From the NCBI RefSeq assembly GCF_904846615.1, contig NZ_CAJHBK010000001.1, positions 2,604,001 through 2,668,000 on the forward strand: a stretch of DNA of 64,000 nucleotides, in the 5' to 3' direction. Positions 18,437-28,219 of the stretch are shown here, one piece after another. Positions within the stretch are counted from its first letter, which is position 1. Each line of letters starts with the position of its first letter. This DNA is from Psychrobacter sp. JCM 18902. Its GTDB lineage: Bacteria > Pseudomonadota > Gammaproteobacteria > Pseudomonadales > Moraxellaceae. Position numbers and translations under genes: made by a program. Below the pieces are notes generated by a model. The model was given only the letters and a program-made list of their open reading frames with translations, made no database searches and was not told where the DNA came from.

Positions 18437-21082
18437 ATGAATCGTAAGCCCACAGACAATAAACCACCAGCTGATACAAAAAAGACTGATACCAGTATGC
18501 GTCAAGAGTCCAGCTATCCTAGCGGTATCCTCAATCAATTATTTACCCGTACCTTAGGTTTTCAAACACTGGGCTCTCAAGCATTAAGCCGTAGTTGGTG
18601 GCAGCGCTGGGTATATCCGGTATTGTTTCTGCTGACATTAACCTTATCGCTTGCAACTTACCTAACCCTCGATTCTGTGCAGCAGTCTGTCGATCGCTAT
18701 ATCAATGACAATCAGCGCGCCCTCGTTGGTGGGGATTTGATTCTAAACAGCAAGCAAGACTGGCCAAGTGAAGTATTGACGCAAGTAGAAACCATCCCCG
18801 ATACGCAGACGGTGTATGACTATCAGTTTAGCGCCATGCTGGTCAATGATGAGCAAACCTTGCTTGCCAGCGTCAAAGCCGTCTCAACGTCCTATCCGTT
18901 ATACGGTACAGCAGAGCTAGCTTCAGGACGGCCGCTGTGGGATCAGCTAACCTCTGACAGTGTGATCGTCGCGCCAGAAGTGCTCACTAGCCTAAAGGCC
19001 GATGTTGGCGACCGTATCGCTATTGGCGATGCGCAGTTCACGATCAGTGATGTACTGACCAAAGAACCTGATCGTCCGCTGACCACTTTTGGGTTTGGTG
19101 GACGTGTCCTAATGCATGAGGACTCACTGGCAGCGACCAATCTATTGGGTCAACGTAGCCGCATAAACTACCGTATCGAGATGGCAGGCGATCCAGAGCT
19201 GATAGCCACACAGCGTGATAAGCTCACAGACATCCTGACCAATTATTCCGATATCGAGCTGTCTGATGCTGAGTCTGCAGATACCTCTGTCTCGCGTATC
19301 TCTGACAATGTCCTGATGTTTTTAAAATTGCTGGTCATCGCGGTATTGCTACTCTCTGCGGTTGCCATGTACGGTGTTATTAGCGCATTTGTCACCAAGC
19401 AGCAGTCGAACAATGCCATTCGTCTCGCGTTAGGCGAGCCGCTTGGCTCACTCAAACGTAGCTACTATCAATTGCTCATCGTCACCACTGCCATTGCTTG
19501 TGTCGCCGCGATTATACTGAGTCTAGGTTTTCTTAAAATTGGTCAGCCGTATCTGGTGGCTATCTTGCCTGCCGATGTTGGTCTCGCCATCAATCCGATC
19601 AGTGCTATCAAAACCATTGTGATTGCTCTAGTCCTGACGTTTCTAATTGCGCAGCGTGGTCTAAGCGCACTTAACACGACCAAACCCGCTACCCTACTCA
19701 ATCAAGGGGCGAGTACGCAAACACAAAACTTGCCTTGGTATCTACGCGTGCCGCTACTATGGTATGGGCTGGTGCTGGCAGGGCTGTATGCCTTCTTTGC
19801 TTATGAAGTGGGCTCACTGTCGTTAGGCGCACAGCTATTGGGCGGCTTGATCGGTTTGGTAGCGATATTTTGGCTGCTGGCGCGTGGGTGGCTCTGGCTC
19901 CTTGCCAAATTGGCGAGCAATACCAAGGTCAGTTGGATGCAGCGTATCGCTATTCATAATCTTGCGCGTAAAGGTAATCAATCAGCGTTGTTCTTTGTCA
20001 CTTTATCGTTATCGGTGGCAGTACTGACGCTTATCACCACGCTCAATCACAGTATCAATGCGCAGTTTATCAATGCCTATCCTGAAGATGCGCCTAACTT
20101 ATTTTTGCTTGATGTGCAGACCGATCAGCACGACAAGATAGACAGTATTCTTAAAGTACCCGTCACTTATTATCCGGTCATTCGTGCCCGTGTGGAGACG
20201 GCCAATAATGTAGCGGCAAAAGATATCGTGCCTGCTGATGGCTTTGATGATCCCACGCGGGTGTTTAATTTGAGCTACGCAGATACGGTCATGGAGACCG
20301 AATACATCACTGAATCACTCACAGATGACGCGCTATACACCCCTATCGCTGCGACAGATGAGCAAGTCAAACCCTTGTCTATTTTAGATACTGCCGCCAG
20401 TATGCTCAATGTCGGTATGGGCGATCAGGTGCGCTTTAACATTCAAGGGATCGAAATCGTCGGGCAGATTACCAGTATTCGCACGCGCTATGAGCGTGGC
20501 CCAAGCCCGTATTTTTATTTCCTGTTTGAGCCGTCGGTGCTGTCCGCTGCTCCGCAAATTCAATTTGCTACTGCCCACGTATCAGAGAATGACATTCCAG
20601 AACTACAAGGCAAACTGGTACGCGAGTTCCCTGCTGTCACCACGATTGATGGCACTGCCATTGCCAAGCAAATCCAAGAACTGGTGGTACAAATGAGCCG
20701 CTTGGTCTATGTGTTTACCTTGCTTGCCCTGCTCACTGGCGTCATGGTGCTGATCAGCTCGCTACTGTCTACCTCGCAAGATCGCATGAAGGACAGCGCG
20801 TCATTTAGGCTACTCGGTATGCAAAAGCGTGACCTATATATGCTCAATATCCTAGAGCTGGGCGTGCTGGGTATTAGCGCGGCGACCTTTGCCGTGATTA
20901 TCGCCACTGGTGGTGCTTGGCTTGCCGTTACTCAATGGTTTAATTTACAGTTTAGTATGCCGTGGGCAAACTTAGGACTCGGCGGTATTGCATTAGTGGC
21001 ATTGCTGTTTGCTATTGCCATTATTTATGTGAGATTGGTGATTGGACGCGGGATTATGGCAAGGGTAAGGGCTATGATTTAG
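18437..21082 (+). CDS. ybbP: FtsX-like ABC transporter permease, YbbP-like
   Basis: Large permease (881 aa) with the YbbP architecture: a first transmembrane helix (around residues 56-73), a long periplasmic MacB-like domain, three helices with an FtsX domain (around residues 290-400), two central helices, a second periplasmic domain, and a C-terminal FtsX domain with three helices ending at the stop. It pairs with the upstream ATPase. E. coli YbbAP is of unclear substrate. No terminator directly follows; the first forward terminator is 2.7 kb further on, beyond the CBASS cassette. Confidence 0.9.
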   Translation: MNRKPTDNKPPADTKKTDTSMRQESSYPSGILNQLFTRTLGFQTLGSQALSRSWWQRWVYPVLFLLTLTLSLATYLTLDSVQQSVDRYINDNQRALVGGDLILNSKQDWPSEVLTQVETIPDTQTVYDYQFSAMLVNDEQTLLASVKAVSTSYPLYGTAELASGRPLWDQLTSDSVIVAPEVLTSLKADVGDRIAIGDAQFTISDVLTKEPDRPLTTFGFGGRVLMHEDSLAATNLLGQRSRINYRIEMAGDPELIATQRDKLTDILTNYSDIELSDAESADTSVSRISDNVLMFLKLLVIAVLLLSAVAMYGVISAFVTKQQSNNAIRLALGEPLGSLKRSYYQLLIVTTAIACVAAIILSLGFLKIGQPYLVAILPADVGLAINPISAIKTIVIALVLTFLIAQRGLSALNTTKPATLLNQGASTQTQNLPWYLRVPLLWYGLVLAGLYAFFAYEVGSLSLGAQLLGGLIGLVAIFWLLARGWLWLLAKLASNTKVSWMQRIAIHNLARKGNQSALFFVTLSLSVAVLTLITTLNHSINAQFINAYPEDAPNLFLLDVQTDQHDKIDSILKVPVTYYPVIRARVETANNVAAKDIVPADGFDDPTRVFNLSYADTVMETEYITESLTDDALYTPIAATDEQVKPLSILDTAASMLNVGMGDQVRFNIQGIEIVGQITSIRTRYERGPSPYFYFLFEPSVLSAAPQIQFATAHVSENDIPELQGKLVREFPAVTTIDGTAIAKQIQELVVQMSRLVYVFTLLALLTGVMVLISSLLSTSQDRMKDSASFRLLGMQKRDLYMLNILELGVLGISAATFAVIIATGGAWLAVTQWFNLQFSMPWANLGLGGIALVALLFAIAIIYVRLVIGRGIMARVRAMI

Positions 21083-21299
21083 ATTTGAAATTGATACTAC
21101 TTTTGCTGCTATCTTGGCTGACACAGGGGCAGTCGACAAGGTTAGGGACGGTCTCTCCTGACTCAACGATACCTTCTTTACTAAGCGCCTGCAGCCCTGT
21201 GTCGTGCACCAAATATATCCACAAAAATCAAGGCTAGAGTTGACACCATACAGCTATAGAAACTAACCGTAATTTAAAATCTCAATTAAAGACTAATTT

Positions 21300-22202
21300 C
21301 TACAAAGATACTGTTATTACAGATTTATATTTCTTTCTTCCTTTCAGCTTATCGCTTTTTTCACTTAATATTTTGAAAGTATGATTAGCGATGCTTGCTG
21401 ATAGGTCTTGAGTACCAACCTTTATCCCTTCAGCCTTTATTTCTTTAGCAGTAGCAAACTTATATTTATCTGAATCTTGCTCTATAAGACGTTTGAACAA
21501 ACTCTCTTGATATGGAGTTAACCTTACTTCTACAATATCTGCTAATAATATTTCGAAAGGATGGAAAACAGTTTCGACAATACTAGTCATATGCCTTCCA
21601 CAGTATTTATAGCTCAGATTACCGAAGCCTTGTTCATCTAATATTCCAGATGAAAAAATCTCTTCCTTGAACTCTCTAGATAAGTCACTAATATTTTCTC
21701 TATTAGGAGTTTTATCAAACCTTCTAATAAATTCTTTCAAGTTTTTATTTTTTATAAACAACCTATAATCTTTTTTTGTAATTTCATCTACAACAATATA
21801 CTCATCATACTCAAATAGTATATTTTCATTCAAATAATTGGCTTCTATTTCACTAAATTTATATGCACCGCCGACAGGCTGATATTTTCCTGTTCGAGTA
21901 TTTGGCACTAGAAAATACTTATCATCAATTTTTATTCTAAATAAATAAGCGAATGAAATTCTAACTCTCGTATCTTCATTTAATAGACCTTTTCGTTCTA
22001 ACTCCTTCTGTTTTTTCTTCCAGTCATCCTGACCAAAAAAAACCTTTATCTCGCTATAAAGCTCGCCTACCTTATCTTTGTAAAATACAAATATAGGAAC
22101 AGAAAGCAATCCTGAGTAAAATTTTTCTCCAGTCTCTTTTATCAAAAATATAATTACTATAGCTAAAATAACACTAATAAATAATTTCAGTAACTTCTTC
22201 AA
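21300..22202 (-). CDS. cap16: CBASS effector: two-TM protein with SMODS-associated NUDIX domain (Cap16-like)
   Basis: Predicted membrane-disrupting effector of a cyclic-oligonucleotide anti-phage system. TM1 is about residues 4-21 and TM2 about 28-41, followed by a charged linker and a NUDIX-like domain. The Nudix-box halves are far apart: GG at 111-112 with Glu 118, and REFKEE at 176-181. Large inserts of this kind occur in SMODS-associated NUDIX domains, which probably bind rather than hydrolyse nucleotide. The start is TTG with AGGAAG 7 nt upstream, 11 bp after the CD-NTase stop, so the two genes form one operon. The segment is visibly AT-rich compared with its neighbours. Family assignment is from motif and architecture only. 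Confidence 0.78.
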   Translation of the reverse strand: MKKLLKLFISVILAIVIIFLIKETGEKFYSGLLSVPIFVFYKDKVGELYSEIKVFFGQDDWKKKQKELERKGLLNEDTRVRISFAYLFRIKIDDKYFLVPNTRTGKYQPVGGAYKFSEIEANYLNENILFEYDEYIVVDEITKKDYRLFIKNKNLKEFIRRFDKTPNRENISDLSREFKEEIFSSGILDEQGFGNLSYKYCGRHMTSIVETVFHPFEILLADIVEVRLTPYQESLFKRLIEQDSDKYKFATAKEIKAEGIKVGTQDLSASIANHTFKILSEKSDKLKGRKKYKSVITVSL

Positions 22203-22213
22203 GTTTTATCTTC

Positions 22214-23593
22214 CTATCCTTGACCAATTGGAACATCTACACGACCAATCGCAACACAGATACCATTCTTTATCAGATAACACTCAATATAATGTGTACC
22301 TTTAAACGAAGTTGGCTCAATTATTTCATGTGTTCTTTCTTTGATTTGACCACGAATACAGTCTTTATTTTCTGCTACCTCTCCAACATTTCTTACCTTC
22401 CAAAGGACCTTATCATAGGAAGGACAATCAGTATTACCTACTTTACACTTAACTTTAAAATTAAAAGGAATAAACCGACTGAACCCTCGGAGGTGTTTTT
22501 CTAAGTATTTATAAAGAGATATCTCCCTAAATCCATCTTGTGACACCCTACAATCAATACCTACACTATATATCTCCAACACGGGGTAAAGCTCATCTAT
22601 AAACTCCTCAGTGTCTTTATAGCTCCTTGACTCTAAAGATTCAGATATTTTAACTGTTGATTTACCTAATCCAGACCAGTAATCATGATTAAAAAATTCT
22701 CCCCAAGCAGATATAGCATCTTGATATGTGCAATCACTTTCAAATAATATATCTAGCTTTTCTAATTGCGTAGACAATTTATCTTTCCATCTACGCATTT
22801 TATCAAGATCAACCTGTCTAGTTGTTATCGATCTAGCATTATCGATATTATTTGGTGCATTGACTTGTAAATTCCATTCTAGCCTGCTCTGAATAGACTT
22901 TAAGGTATGGTAAAATTTTTCATCTATACGAGAATGAATGGAGTCGAAATTTTCGGAGCATAAAATAGTTTGAATCAAACCACTTGGCAGAGAACCCCAA
23001 GTATCTCTCGACTTACAAAACATCTTAGATAGTCTTACTACTTTCCTTAAATCATCAGTTTTCGCTTTTATTTCCTCAATAAACCAATCGTCTAAAGCTT
23101 TAATGTCTCTAGCAGACCATACATCTCCAGCATATTCATAATTATACTCATCCTGCCACTCAGAATATTTTGATCTTTTAAATATGGCAAAATCAATGTG
23201 ATAGCCAGTTGTATAACGTACCCTAACACATCCTGTCTTTACTTCTGGTTCTTCTGAAAACTGATGCATCTCTCGCTTTAACGCATCGGCTATCATATTT
23301 CTTGTCGCCAAAGGTCCCAAACTACCTAGGTTGTCTGATTCAAAAACTATAGCTACATCTATGTCATAGTCCTTTCTATCATTTTGGACTATGGTATGCA
23401 TTGCCATAGAGCCTTGCGTCCTAGATTCGGCAATCTTATAACTAGTATTATTTTCATTATTATATTTTTCTAAACCATTTTTCAATCTCTTTATATTCTT
23501 ATCTCTTTTATCTCTCAATATGTTTTTTTCTTGATCGGGCAGTTTTACATGATTATTGTAAAATTTTTTAAATTCTTTAGAACAATCGAACAT
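22214..23593 (-). CDS. CBASS cyclic oligonucleotide synthase (CD-NTase) with AGS-C sensor domain
   Basis: cGAS/DncV-like nucleotidyltransferase, 459 aa, that makes a cyclic nucleotide signal on phage infection. The polymerase-beta core is seen as G61-S62 in the TQGSMAMHT motif, metal-binding D77-I-D79 within DYDIDVAIVF, and the third Asp 134 in YHIDFAIF. The C-terminal part, about 320-459 (KVKCKVGN through SFKGTHYIECYL), matches the AGS-C type (adenylyl/guanylyl cyclase and SMODS C-terminal sensor). AGGGAA precedes the ATG, and a TATAAT-type -10 lies at 23630-23635 (reverse). No Cap2/Cap3 ubiquitin-like genes are present, so this is a minimal type I layout. The product nucleotide cannot be told. 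Confidence 0.85.
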   Translation of the reverse strand: MFDCSKEFKKFYNNHVKLPDQEKNILRDKRDKNIKRLKNGLEKYNNENNTSYKIAESRTQGSMAMHTIVQNDRKDYDIDVAIVFESDNLGSLGPLATRNMIADALKREMHQFSEEPEVKTGCVRVRYTTGYHIDFAIFKRSKYSEWQDEYNYEYAGDVWSARDIKALDDWFIEEIKAKTDDLRKVVRLSKMFCKSRDTWGSLPSGLIQTILCSENFDSIHSRIDEKFYHTLKSIQSRLEWNLQVNAPNNIDNARSITTRQVDLDKMRRWKDKLSTQLEKLDILFESDCTYQDAISAWGEFFNHDYWSGLGKSTVKISESLESRSYKDTEEFIDELYPVLEIYSVGIDCRVSQDGFREISLYKYLEKHLRGFSRFIPFNFKVKCKVGNTDCPSYDKVLWKVRNVGEVAENKDCIRGQIKERTHEIIEPTSFKGTHYIECYLIKNGICVAIGRVDVPIGQG

Positions 23594-23942
23594 AGCTGTA
23601 TTTCCCTAATAATAAAGTAAATTCCTGTAATTATAATTCTAAGTATTAAATTTTTCTAAGTGTTTTAAAAATAACTTCATATTTTTTGTTATGAACATGT
23701 TGGTGCTGACAAGCAAGAATATGTATATCTAATACGTCACCTGTTGTCGTACGTATTCAACTTAACCTAAACGCCTTCTACTCACCTAGAAGGCGTTTTT
23801 TTTACTTCACAACCTGTATAGACATATAAGTCGATATCCACCCTGCACTTTGCTTATTTTATACTTCTCATTTGCTATACTAGCCCCACTTTATCGGTTA
23901 AATACCCACTTATAACACCCTCCAAAACAGCATGGTAGCCTT
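23594..23942. other. Intergenic between CBASS and avtA
   Basis: Holds the CBASS promoter (-10 on the - strand at 23630-23635), an AT-rich stretch to about 23750, a forward terminator (23769-23803) and about 140 bp of avtA upstream sequence. No CDS is seen. Confidence 0.6.
23769..23803 (+). terminator. Orphan forward-strand terminator
   Basis: An 11-bp perfect stem AACGCCTTCTA / TAGAAGGCGTT with CTCACC loop and eight T. The nearest upstream + strand gene is ybbP, 2.7 kb away across the oppositely oriented CBASS genes. Confidence 0.85.
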
Positions 23943-25265
23943 ATGAAATTCTCAAAGTTCGGTCAAAAATTTACCCAGCCCACTGGCATCTCACAATTAA
24001 TGGACGATCTGGGCGACGCGCTAAAAAGCGATCAGCCAGTCAACATGCTGGGCGGTGGTAACCCTGCCAAAATTGATGCCGTCAATGAGTTGTTTTTGGA
24101 GACCTATAAGGCGCTAGGTAATGACAATGATGCAGGAGAGGCCAATAGTAGCGCGATTATCAGCATGGCGAATTACTCTAATCCGCAGGGTGATGCGGCA
24201 TTTATCGATGCCTTGGTTGGTTTCTTTAACCGCCATTATGATTGGAACCTCACATCAGAAAACATCGCCCTGACCAATGGCTCACAGAATGCGTTTTTCT
24301 ACCTGTTTAATCTGTTTGGCGGCGCTTTCGCTGATGAAAAAAATGGAGCTGTAGACAAATCTATTCTACTGCCATTGACCCCTGAGTATATCGGCTATAG
24401 CGACGTGCATGTCGAAGGTCAGCATTTCGCAGCGGTATTGCCACATATCGATGAAGTGACGCATGATGGCGCGGAAGGCTTCTTTAAATATCGTGTTGAT
24501 TTTGACGCATTGGAGAACTTGCCAGCGCTAAAAGAAGGTCGTATTGGCGCGATTTGCTGCTCACGCCCGACCAACCCGACTGGCAACGTGCTGACCGATG
24601 ACGAAATGGCGCATTTGACCGAGATTGCCAAACGTTATGACATACCGCTTATCATCGATAATGCCTACGGTATGCCCTTCCCGAATATCATCTATTCAGA
24701 CGCGCATTTGACGTGGGATAACAATACGATTCTGTGCTTTAGCCTGTCTAAAATTGGTCTGCCCGGTATGCGTACGGGTATTATCGTGGCTGATGCCAAA
24801 GTGATTGAAGCGGTCAGCGCGATGAATGCGGTGGTGAATCTAGCACCGACACGCTTTGGTGCAGCGATTGCCACGCCATTGGTAAAAGATGACCGTATCA
24901 AGCAGTTAGCCGATAATGAGATTAAGCCCTTTTATCAAAAGCAGGCGACCCTTGCCGTGAAGCTGTTAAAAGAAGCATTGGGTGATTACCCGTTGATGAT
25001 TCATAAGCCTGAAGGCGCGATTTTCTTATGGTTGTGGTTTAAAGACTTGCCGATTACCACGGTTGAGCTGTACGAGATTTTAAAAGAAAAAGGCACGCTC
25101 ATTGTACCAAGTCAGTATTTCTTCCCTGGTGTCGATGTCAGCGATTATCAGCATGCACATGAGTGTATTCGTATGAGTATCGCCGCTGATGAGCAGACGC
25201 TGACTGATGGTATTGCAGCGATTGGTGAAGTGGTACGTGAGTTGTATGATGAAGCCAAAAAATAA
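23943..25265 (+). CDS. avtA: Valine--pyruvate aminotransferase AvtA
   Basis: PLP-dependent class I/II aminotransferase (440 aa) making valine from 2-oxoisovalerate with alanine as donor. The N-terminus MKFSKFGQKFTQPTGISQLMDDLG and the GGGNPA segment are typical of AvtA. Other motifs are NGSQNAFFYLFNLFGG, SRPTNPTGN, the Asn/Tyr-containing IIDNAYGMPFPN and the PLP Lys in FSLSKIGLPGMRTG. It stands alone with its own upstream region. Confidence 0.93.
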   Translation: MKFSKFGQKFTQPTGISQLMDDLGDALKSDQPVNMLGGGNPAKIDAVNELFLETYKALGNDNDAGEANSSAIISMANYSNPQGDAAFIDALVGFFNRHYDWNLTSENIALTNGSQNAFFYLFNLFGGAFADEKNGAVDKSILLPLTPEYIGYSDVHVEGQHFAAVLPHIDEVTHDGAEGFFKYRVDFDALENLPALKEGRIGAICCSRPTNPTGNVLTDDEMAHLTEIAKRYDIPLIIDNAYGMPFPNIIYSDAHLTWDNNTILCFSLSKIGLPGMRTGIIVADAKVIEAVSAMNAVVNLAPTRFGAAIATPLVKDDRIKQLADNEIKPFYQKQATLAVKLLKEALGDYPLMIHKPEGAIFLWLWFKDLPITTVELYEILKEKGTLIVPSQYFFPGVDVSDYQHAHECIRMSIAADEQTLTDGIAAIGEVVRELYDEAKK

Positions 25266-25374
25266 GATTAGCGGAGTCAAACTCGTTTAGCCTACCATAC
25301 CTAGTACTTACACGAGTTTTTCTTGCTACTCTAATTTTTATGAATAGAACCATCATAAACTCGAATAGCAAAAC

Positions 25375-25404
25375 AAAAAACGGACTTTAATAGTCCGTTT
25401 TTTT
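25375..25404. terminator. Bidirectional terminator between avtA and small membrane gene
   Basis: AAAACGGACT / AGTCCGTTTT stem with 5-nt loop flanked by A6 and T7. The stem overlaps the stop codon and last codons of the - strand gene ending at 25387. Confidence 0.88.
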
Positions 25405-25779
25405 ATGGCGCTTGGTCAATGATTTAGGCTTATTGATGGATGCCTGAAAGAGTGTCGTCCACTTATTCAGCGCATAGAGCACGTAAGGCAGCAGGCACGT
25501 ATTGATCAAATCGCGGAGGCTTGCGACCAGCTGTTCGTGGTTTAAGCCAGCCATGCCTGATGCTTCAATCGTATTTCGATTATCTAAATACTCGCCCAAT
25601 AAAGCAATGCCCGTCACGACGACTAGAGCCATGAATGATCTGATGCTTTGCTTTTTAATGATAGGACGCAGCACAAGCAGACACAAAAGATAGATGCCGA
25701 CGCCGACATAGATATGTAAGGCATCTTTGGCAAGTCCAGATACTTCAATAACATTGATTTTAAAAGCGGTAAAATCCAC
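25387..25779 (-). CDS. Small integral membrane hypothetical protein (130 aa)
   Basis: Family not recognised. Hydrophobic segments lie at about residues 23-40 (IYVGVGIYLLCLLVLRPI) and 47-63, and a shorter one near 92-103. The C-terminus is basic (KSLTKRHKKTDY). The start is a GTG with GGA about 9 nt upstream. The last codons form one arm of the downstream terminator, so the gene end and the transcript end coincide. Confidence 0.65.
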   Translation of the reverse strand: MDFTAFKINVIEVSGLAKDALHIYVGVGIYLLCLLVLRPIIKKQSIRSFMALVVVTGIALLGEYLDNRNTIEASGMAGLNHEQLVASLRDLINTCLLPYVLYALNKWTTLFQASINKPKSLTKRHKKTDY

Positions 25780-25962
25780 TGAGATATTCCAAATATAAGC
25801 AAGTAGAAAACGACGGAGAGTATCACTAAACCATGATGGCTAAACTATAATAGCTAAAGAGTGGCAGCTACAAAGTGATGGCTGAGCATAAAAAAGGCAG
25901 ATTATATAATGGATAATCTACCTTCTGCTAAATTAAATATTCACTTCACGTTTATCGCCTAC

Positions 25963-26607
25963 TTACACATTCCACTCGACGAAATTTTTCAACAACTGCA
26001 AGCCAGCAGTATGACTTTTTTCTGGGTGAAACTGGGTAGCAAATAAATTGTCTTGGATGACACTGGCACAAAACGGTTGACCATAGTCACATATCGCCGC
26101 CACTTGTGAGCTATTAGTAGGCTCGCAGTAGTAACTATGCACAAAGTAAAAATGCGCGTTGTCCTCAATACCCTGCCACAGCGGATGGTCAAAATCCATA
26201 CCGCTAATGGTATTCCAGCCCATATGCGGTACTTTGATGGTAGTGCCCTGCTTGTCTTTCCACGTAGGGTCAAATGCTTCTACAGTGCCGTTTAAGATAC
26301 CCAAGCAGTCTGTACCACCATTTTCAGCGGACTGCTCAAACAATGCCTGCATGCCCACACAGATAGCCATAACAGGCTTATTAAATACCGCATGGCGTAT
26401 GACGTCATCAATGCCCGCCTCGTGCATGCCAGCGATACAGTCACGCATCGCACCGACACCGGGGAAGACAATCTTGTCTGCCGCAGCGACAACCTTAGGA
26501 TCATTGGTGATAGAGACTTCTGCCCCAACTACCGATAGTGCTTTGCTAGCAGAGTGCAAATTACCCATACCATAATCTAGTAGCGCTACTTTGGTTACTT
26601 TAGCCAT
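25963..26607 (-). CDS. hisH: Imidazole glycerol phosphate synthase glutaminase subunit HisH
   Basis: Class I glutamine amidotransferase (214 aa) that supplies ammonia to HisF. The nucleophile Cys lies in [14 protein letters not shown], the oxyanion region is FPGVGAM, and the His-Glu pair is in [10 protein letters not shown]. It follows hisB with a 1-bp overlap (TAATGG). hisF is not in this window. Confidence 0.96.
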   Translation of the reverse strand: MAKVTKVALLDYGMGNLHSASKALSVVGAEVSITNDPKVVAAADKIVFPGVGAMRDCIAGMHEAGIDDVIRHAVFNKPVMAICVGMQALFEQSAENGGTDCLGILNGTVEAFDPTWKDKQGTTIKVPHMGWNTISGMDFDHPLWQGIEDNAHFYFVHSYYCEPTNSSQVAAICDYGQPFCASVIQDNLFATQFHPEKSHTAGLQLLKNFVEWNV

Positions 26608-27272
26608 TAAAACGCCTCTTTAGTCGAAGGCAGAGTATTAAGCGCACGCTCATCATACTCACAAGCCATACGTAACGCACGAGCAAACGCTTTAAAGGTA
26701 GATTCAATTTGATGATGGCTGTTTTTACCTTTTAAATTGTCTAAATGCACCGTCATCCAAGAGTGGTTCACAAAACCATAAAAGAATTCACTAAACAGGT
26801 CAACATCGAAATTACCCACATGCGAACGGGTAAATGGAATGTCCATGTGTAAACCCGGACGTCCTGATAGATCGACGACAGCGCGGGTCAATGATTCATC
26901 AAGCGGAGCATAAAAATGCCCATAACGACGAATGCCTTTTTTGTCACCCAATGCCTTGTTAAATGCTTGTCCAAGGGTAATACCAGTGTCTTCAACGCTA
27001 TGATGGTCATCGATAAAGGTATCACCGTTGCATTTAATTTCTAAGTCAAACAAACCGTGACGCTTGATTTGATCAATCATATGGTCTAAAAATGGTACGC
27101 CAGTATCCACCGTGCCTTTACCTGTGCCATCAAGGTTTACGGTACAAGTGATTTGCGTCTCAGCTGTATTACGTTCGACAGTCGCAATACGCTCAGGGCG
27201 ACCATGTAGATTTAGGTTTTTTGGTGCATTTTGCTCAGGTGTATCAGCAGTCGTCATTGCATTGGCTGTCAT
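26607..27272 (-). CDS. hisB: Imidazoleglycerol-phosphate dehydratase HisB
   Basis: Dehydrates IGP to imidazole acetol phosphate; monofunctional (221 aa), without the phosphatase domain of enterics. The metal-binding His motifs are [19 protein letters not shown] and the C-terminal [20 protein letters not shown]. The first 25 residues are a variable Thr/Asn/Ala-rich extension. First gene of the hisB-hisH pair. Confidence 0.96.
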   Translation of the reverse strand: MTANAMTTADTPEQNAPKNLNLHGRPERIATVERNTAETQITCTVNLDGTGKGTVDTGVPFLDHMIDQIKRHGLFDLEIKCNGDTFIDDHHSVEDTGITLGQAFNKALGDKKGIRRYGHFYAPLDESLTRAVVDLSGRPGLHMDIPFTRSHVGNFDVDLFSEFFYGFVNHSWMTVHLDNLKGKNSHHQIESTFKAFARALRMACEYDERALNTLPSTKEAF

Positions 27273-27674
27273 GGCTACTCTCTATCAGTTTTTTATCAGT
27301 GAAAAGCGGTCAATAAATAAGGCAAAACATGTTTAAATATTTTACTAGTGTCTGGGTCAGCGCTAGTAAAAAATGTATTAGAAAATGATATATACAAAAG
27401 ATATCAAGGTATTAGGGTTTGTACGTACTAAATATCATCTAGCCTCATCATAGCAAACCCTAACATTTACTGCCACGACCAAGCGGTAAACCACGCACAA
27501 AATTACCTCATTCTGCTAAAATAGTGTGTTCAGTATTATTAATCATGACTTGCACTGACTTTTAGATATCATATTCTACAGCCTACTTTCTATGACTTTT
27601 TGCCGTGTTATAACTTTGTGCTGTGTCATACTGCTACTTTATACGATAAAAACCCTTTGCTTATAGGAACTGCT
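27273..27674. other. Divergent intergenic region hisB / PanZ-like gene
   Basis: About 400 bp of AT-rich DNA containing both divergent promoters by position. TTGCAC near 27549 with a TATTCT-like -10 about 16 nt later is a possible promoter for the + strand gene. No his-type attenuator with a His-rich leader peptide was found. Confidence 0.45.
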
Positions 27675-28097
27675 ATGCCTTTAGAAGCGATCGCCATTAA
27701 TAGCTTGGATACACCACTTATCAGAAAACCTGCGCGCGACAATGAGCTAGCAGAGCGCTTGCAGGCATTATATGATAGCGATGACGCGCAGCCTGATGGT
27801 ATCGAGGTATTAAATATCGTTGAGCAGGGTTTTAAGCGCGGGCAATGTCTGTATGTCGGTATGTTCAATGACAAACCTATCGCTGCTGTTGCCTGTTTTG
27901 ATGATGGGCAAACCGACGCCAAGCGTCTGCAATATTTAACGGTACATCAGCAAAATCGCGGTCGCGCTATCGATGCTAAGTTTATCAAACTAGTCTATGA
28001 TGCCGAGGTAAAAAAAGGCGTACGTCAATTTGTCCCTGCCGATGCGGATATCCATCGTATTATGAGCGAGTATGATTTACTGCGTGTTAAAGACTAA
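27675..28097 (+). CDS. GNAT acetyltransferase-like protein, PanZ/PanM-like
   Basis: 140-aa single-domain acetyltransferase fold. It resembles the PanZ/PanM family, which binds acetyl-CoA and PanD zymogen to trigger aspartate decarboxylase cleavage in coenzyme A synthesis. Features are LYVGMFNDKPIAAVACFDD, the beta4 LQYLTVHQQNRGRAIDAKFI with a degenerate acetyl-CoA loop (RGR) and a C-terminal FVPADADIHRIMSEYDLL. ATG at 27675 has AGGAAC upstream; the longer frame to 27600 is unlikely. Assignment to PanZ is moderate; a generic GNAT enzyme is the alternative. Confidence 0.6.
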   Translation: MPLEAIAINSLDTPLIRKPARDNELAERLQALYDSDDAQPDGIEVLNIVEQGFKRGQCLYVGMFNDKPIAAVACFDDGQTDAKRLQYLTVHQQNRGRAIDAKFIKLVYDAEVKKGVRQFVPADADIHRIMSEYDLLRVKD

Positions 28098-28173
28098 ATC
28101 GAGAGCAAAAACAGTTAATTTTGCCAATATTTGATTATTTATCGTCTTTTATCTTCTATTATGCAAAAACTAC

Positions 28174-28202
28174 TTGACAGCAACGCCTATATTTAGTTTA
28201 AT
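28174..28202 (+). promoter_or_regulatory. Promoter of tRNA-Phe
   Basis: Perfect -35 TTGACA (28174-28179), 17-nt spacer and -10 TTTAAT (28197-28202), followed by a GC-rich discriminator (AGCGCCTC) as in stringently controlled stable-RNA promoters. Confidence 0.85.
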
Positions 28203-28219
28203 AGCGCCTCAACGAAGAC

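Noticed and set aside
22220..22504. 94-codon + strand frame antisense to the CD-NTase end
   Set aside because: Shadow of the CD-NTase coding strand in AT-rich DNA; no ribosome-binding site or recognisable motif.
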